Assembly (NCBI RefSeq): GCF_000259235.1
Contig: NC_017733.1
Coordinates: forward strand, 1,240,001 to 1,304,000
Direction of reading: 5' to 3'
Source of the DNA: Helicobacter pylori_CU
Lineage (GTDB): Bacteria; Campylobacterota; Campylobacteria; Campylobacterales; Helicobacteraceae
Length of the DNA stretch: 64,000 nt
Part shown: piece after piece, positions 63,367-64,000 of the stretch
Position numbering within the stretch: position 1 is the first letter of the stretch
Layout of the letters: each line of letters starts with the position of its first letter
The notes under the pieces: model-generated
Database searches by the model: none
What the model was told of the DNA's origin: nothing
Seen by the model: only the letters and a program-made list of their open reading frames with translations
Program-made: the position numbers and the translations under genes

Positions 63367-63942
63367 TTATACCGCTCTAATGCGTCCATAAGCCCCAGAA
63401 AAGCCGGCCACTGAACCCTTTAGCACTAACACCATACTTTCTTTATCAAAAGAGAGCACCTCGTTTTGGCAAGTAACTAGCTCATTGCCATAATGCCCTG
63501 CCATTTTCCTACCCTTTTGCACTCTTCCTGGCCATTCTCTATTACCAATAGAACCAGGGCGGCGGTGGAATCGACTCCCATGCGCTGCAGGCCCGCCTTG
63601 GAAATTCCAACGCTTCATCACCCCCGCAAAGCCTCTTCCCTTCGTTTTAAAGCTCGCTTTAACCCTTTTAAGCGTTTCTAAAGCGCTCAAATCCAAATCG
63701 CCCAACTCTTGTTGTTGGGAAGCTTTTAAGGTAGCGAAATGGTTAAACTCTTTACTGAGTTGGTATTTCTTTTGCTGGCCTTCAATCGCCTTATTGTGTT
63801 TTTTATGCATCGCATAGGCCACCAAAGCTTTCCCGTTTTCTAGCTGGCACACTTTCGCTTGCAAGACTTTAAGCAAGGTTACAGGCGTGCTGTTAGCATC
63901 AATCGTGCGGCTCATGCCTATCTTTTGAACTAAAAATTCCAT
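63367..63942 (-). CDS. rplC: Ribosomal protein uL3
   Basis: The 191-residue protein starts MEFLVQKIGMSRTIDANSTP and has GRGFAGVMKRWNFQGGPAAHG (split here as GRGFAGVMKRWNF and QGGPAAHG) with the glutamine that is methylated in some bacteria. It is about 18 residues shorter than in E. coli. Confidence 0.97.
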   Translation of the reverse strand: MEFLVQKIGMSRTIDANSTPVTLLKVLQAKVCQLENGKALVAYAMHKKHNKAIEGQQKKYQLSKEFNHFATLKASQQQELGDLDLSALETLKRVKASFKTKGRGFAGVMKRWNFQGGPAAHGSRFHRRPGSIGNREWPGRVQKGRKMAGHYGNELVTCQNEVLSFDKESMVLVLKGSVAGFSGAYGRIRAV

Positions 63943-63978
63943 ATCTAACCCTTATTTTATGATCTCAATGCGTTAGGA

Positions 63979-64000
63979 CTACTTCGTTTCCATAGAAGTT
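63979..64000 (-). CDS. rpsJ: Ribosomal protein uS10, last codons (cut by window edge)
   Basis: The last codons read T-S-M-E-T-K-stop (TAG at 63979-63981). This fits the end of H. pylori S10 from memory and its place ahead of rplC at the head of the S10 block. Too little sequence for independent identification. Confidence 0.65.

Overview
The window is chromosomal DNA of Helicobacter pylori. The evidence is AT-rich coding sequence, a Bab-family outer-membrane adhesin with a CT-repeat signal sequence next to rpsR, an epsilonproteobacterial complex I operon in which nuoE and nuoF are replaced by two unrelated-looking genes, and gene order that matches, from memory, HP1241 (alaS) to HP1320 (rpsJ) of strain 26695. 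No tRNA, rRNA, CRISPR array or intact insertion sequence was seen.

Layout. 1-5.2 kb: the 5' end of alaS, a YdcH-like small protein, babB and the rpsF-ssb-rpsR operon. A 10-bp tandem array and a 16-A tract lie between rpsR and babB. 5.3-14.3 kb (minus strand): holA, rnr, aroE, an SH3-domain membrane protein, two genes of a peptide ABC importer, trpS and a bioC-like methyltransferase. 14.4-17.3 kb (plus): secG, frr, pyrE, an RDD membrane protein and a sirtuin. 17.4-31.5 kb: the 14-gene nuo operon, then pflA (flagellar motor) and the phosphomannomutase gene to 35.2 kb. 35.3-36.5 kb: a decayed patch with two frameshifted genes. 36.5-49.8 kb: thiamine salvage genes (thiN, a pnuC-type transporter under a TPP riboswitch, tenA), a glycine-zipper/membrane protein pair, yceI, a class C acid phosphatase, a family 9 glycosyltransferase and the complete trpEGD(CF)BA operon. 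50.3-64 kb (minus): rplQ-rpoA-rpsDKM-rpmJ-infA-map-secY and the spc and S10 ribosomal protein blocks, to the last codons of rpsJ.

The most striking structure is a 256-bp inverted repeat at 36475-36730 and 49558-49813, about 94% identical by eye. One copy is the 3' part of intact thiN and the other is a headless thiN remnant. The pair brackets the whole 13-kb thiamine/trp block, as expected if the block was inverted with duplication of the breakpoint sequence.

Other points of interest are a TPP riboswitch in front of pnuC-thiN, a zinc-cysteine-free sirtuin with a desuccinylase-type YxxR motif, a 46-codon ORF translationally coupled to rplQ, several simple-sequence repeats placed where they could switch or tune genes, and an unexplained large inverted repeat upstream of tenA. 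Strain comparisons come from memory of reference gene numbering. Motifs, overlaps and repeats were read directly.
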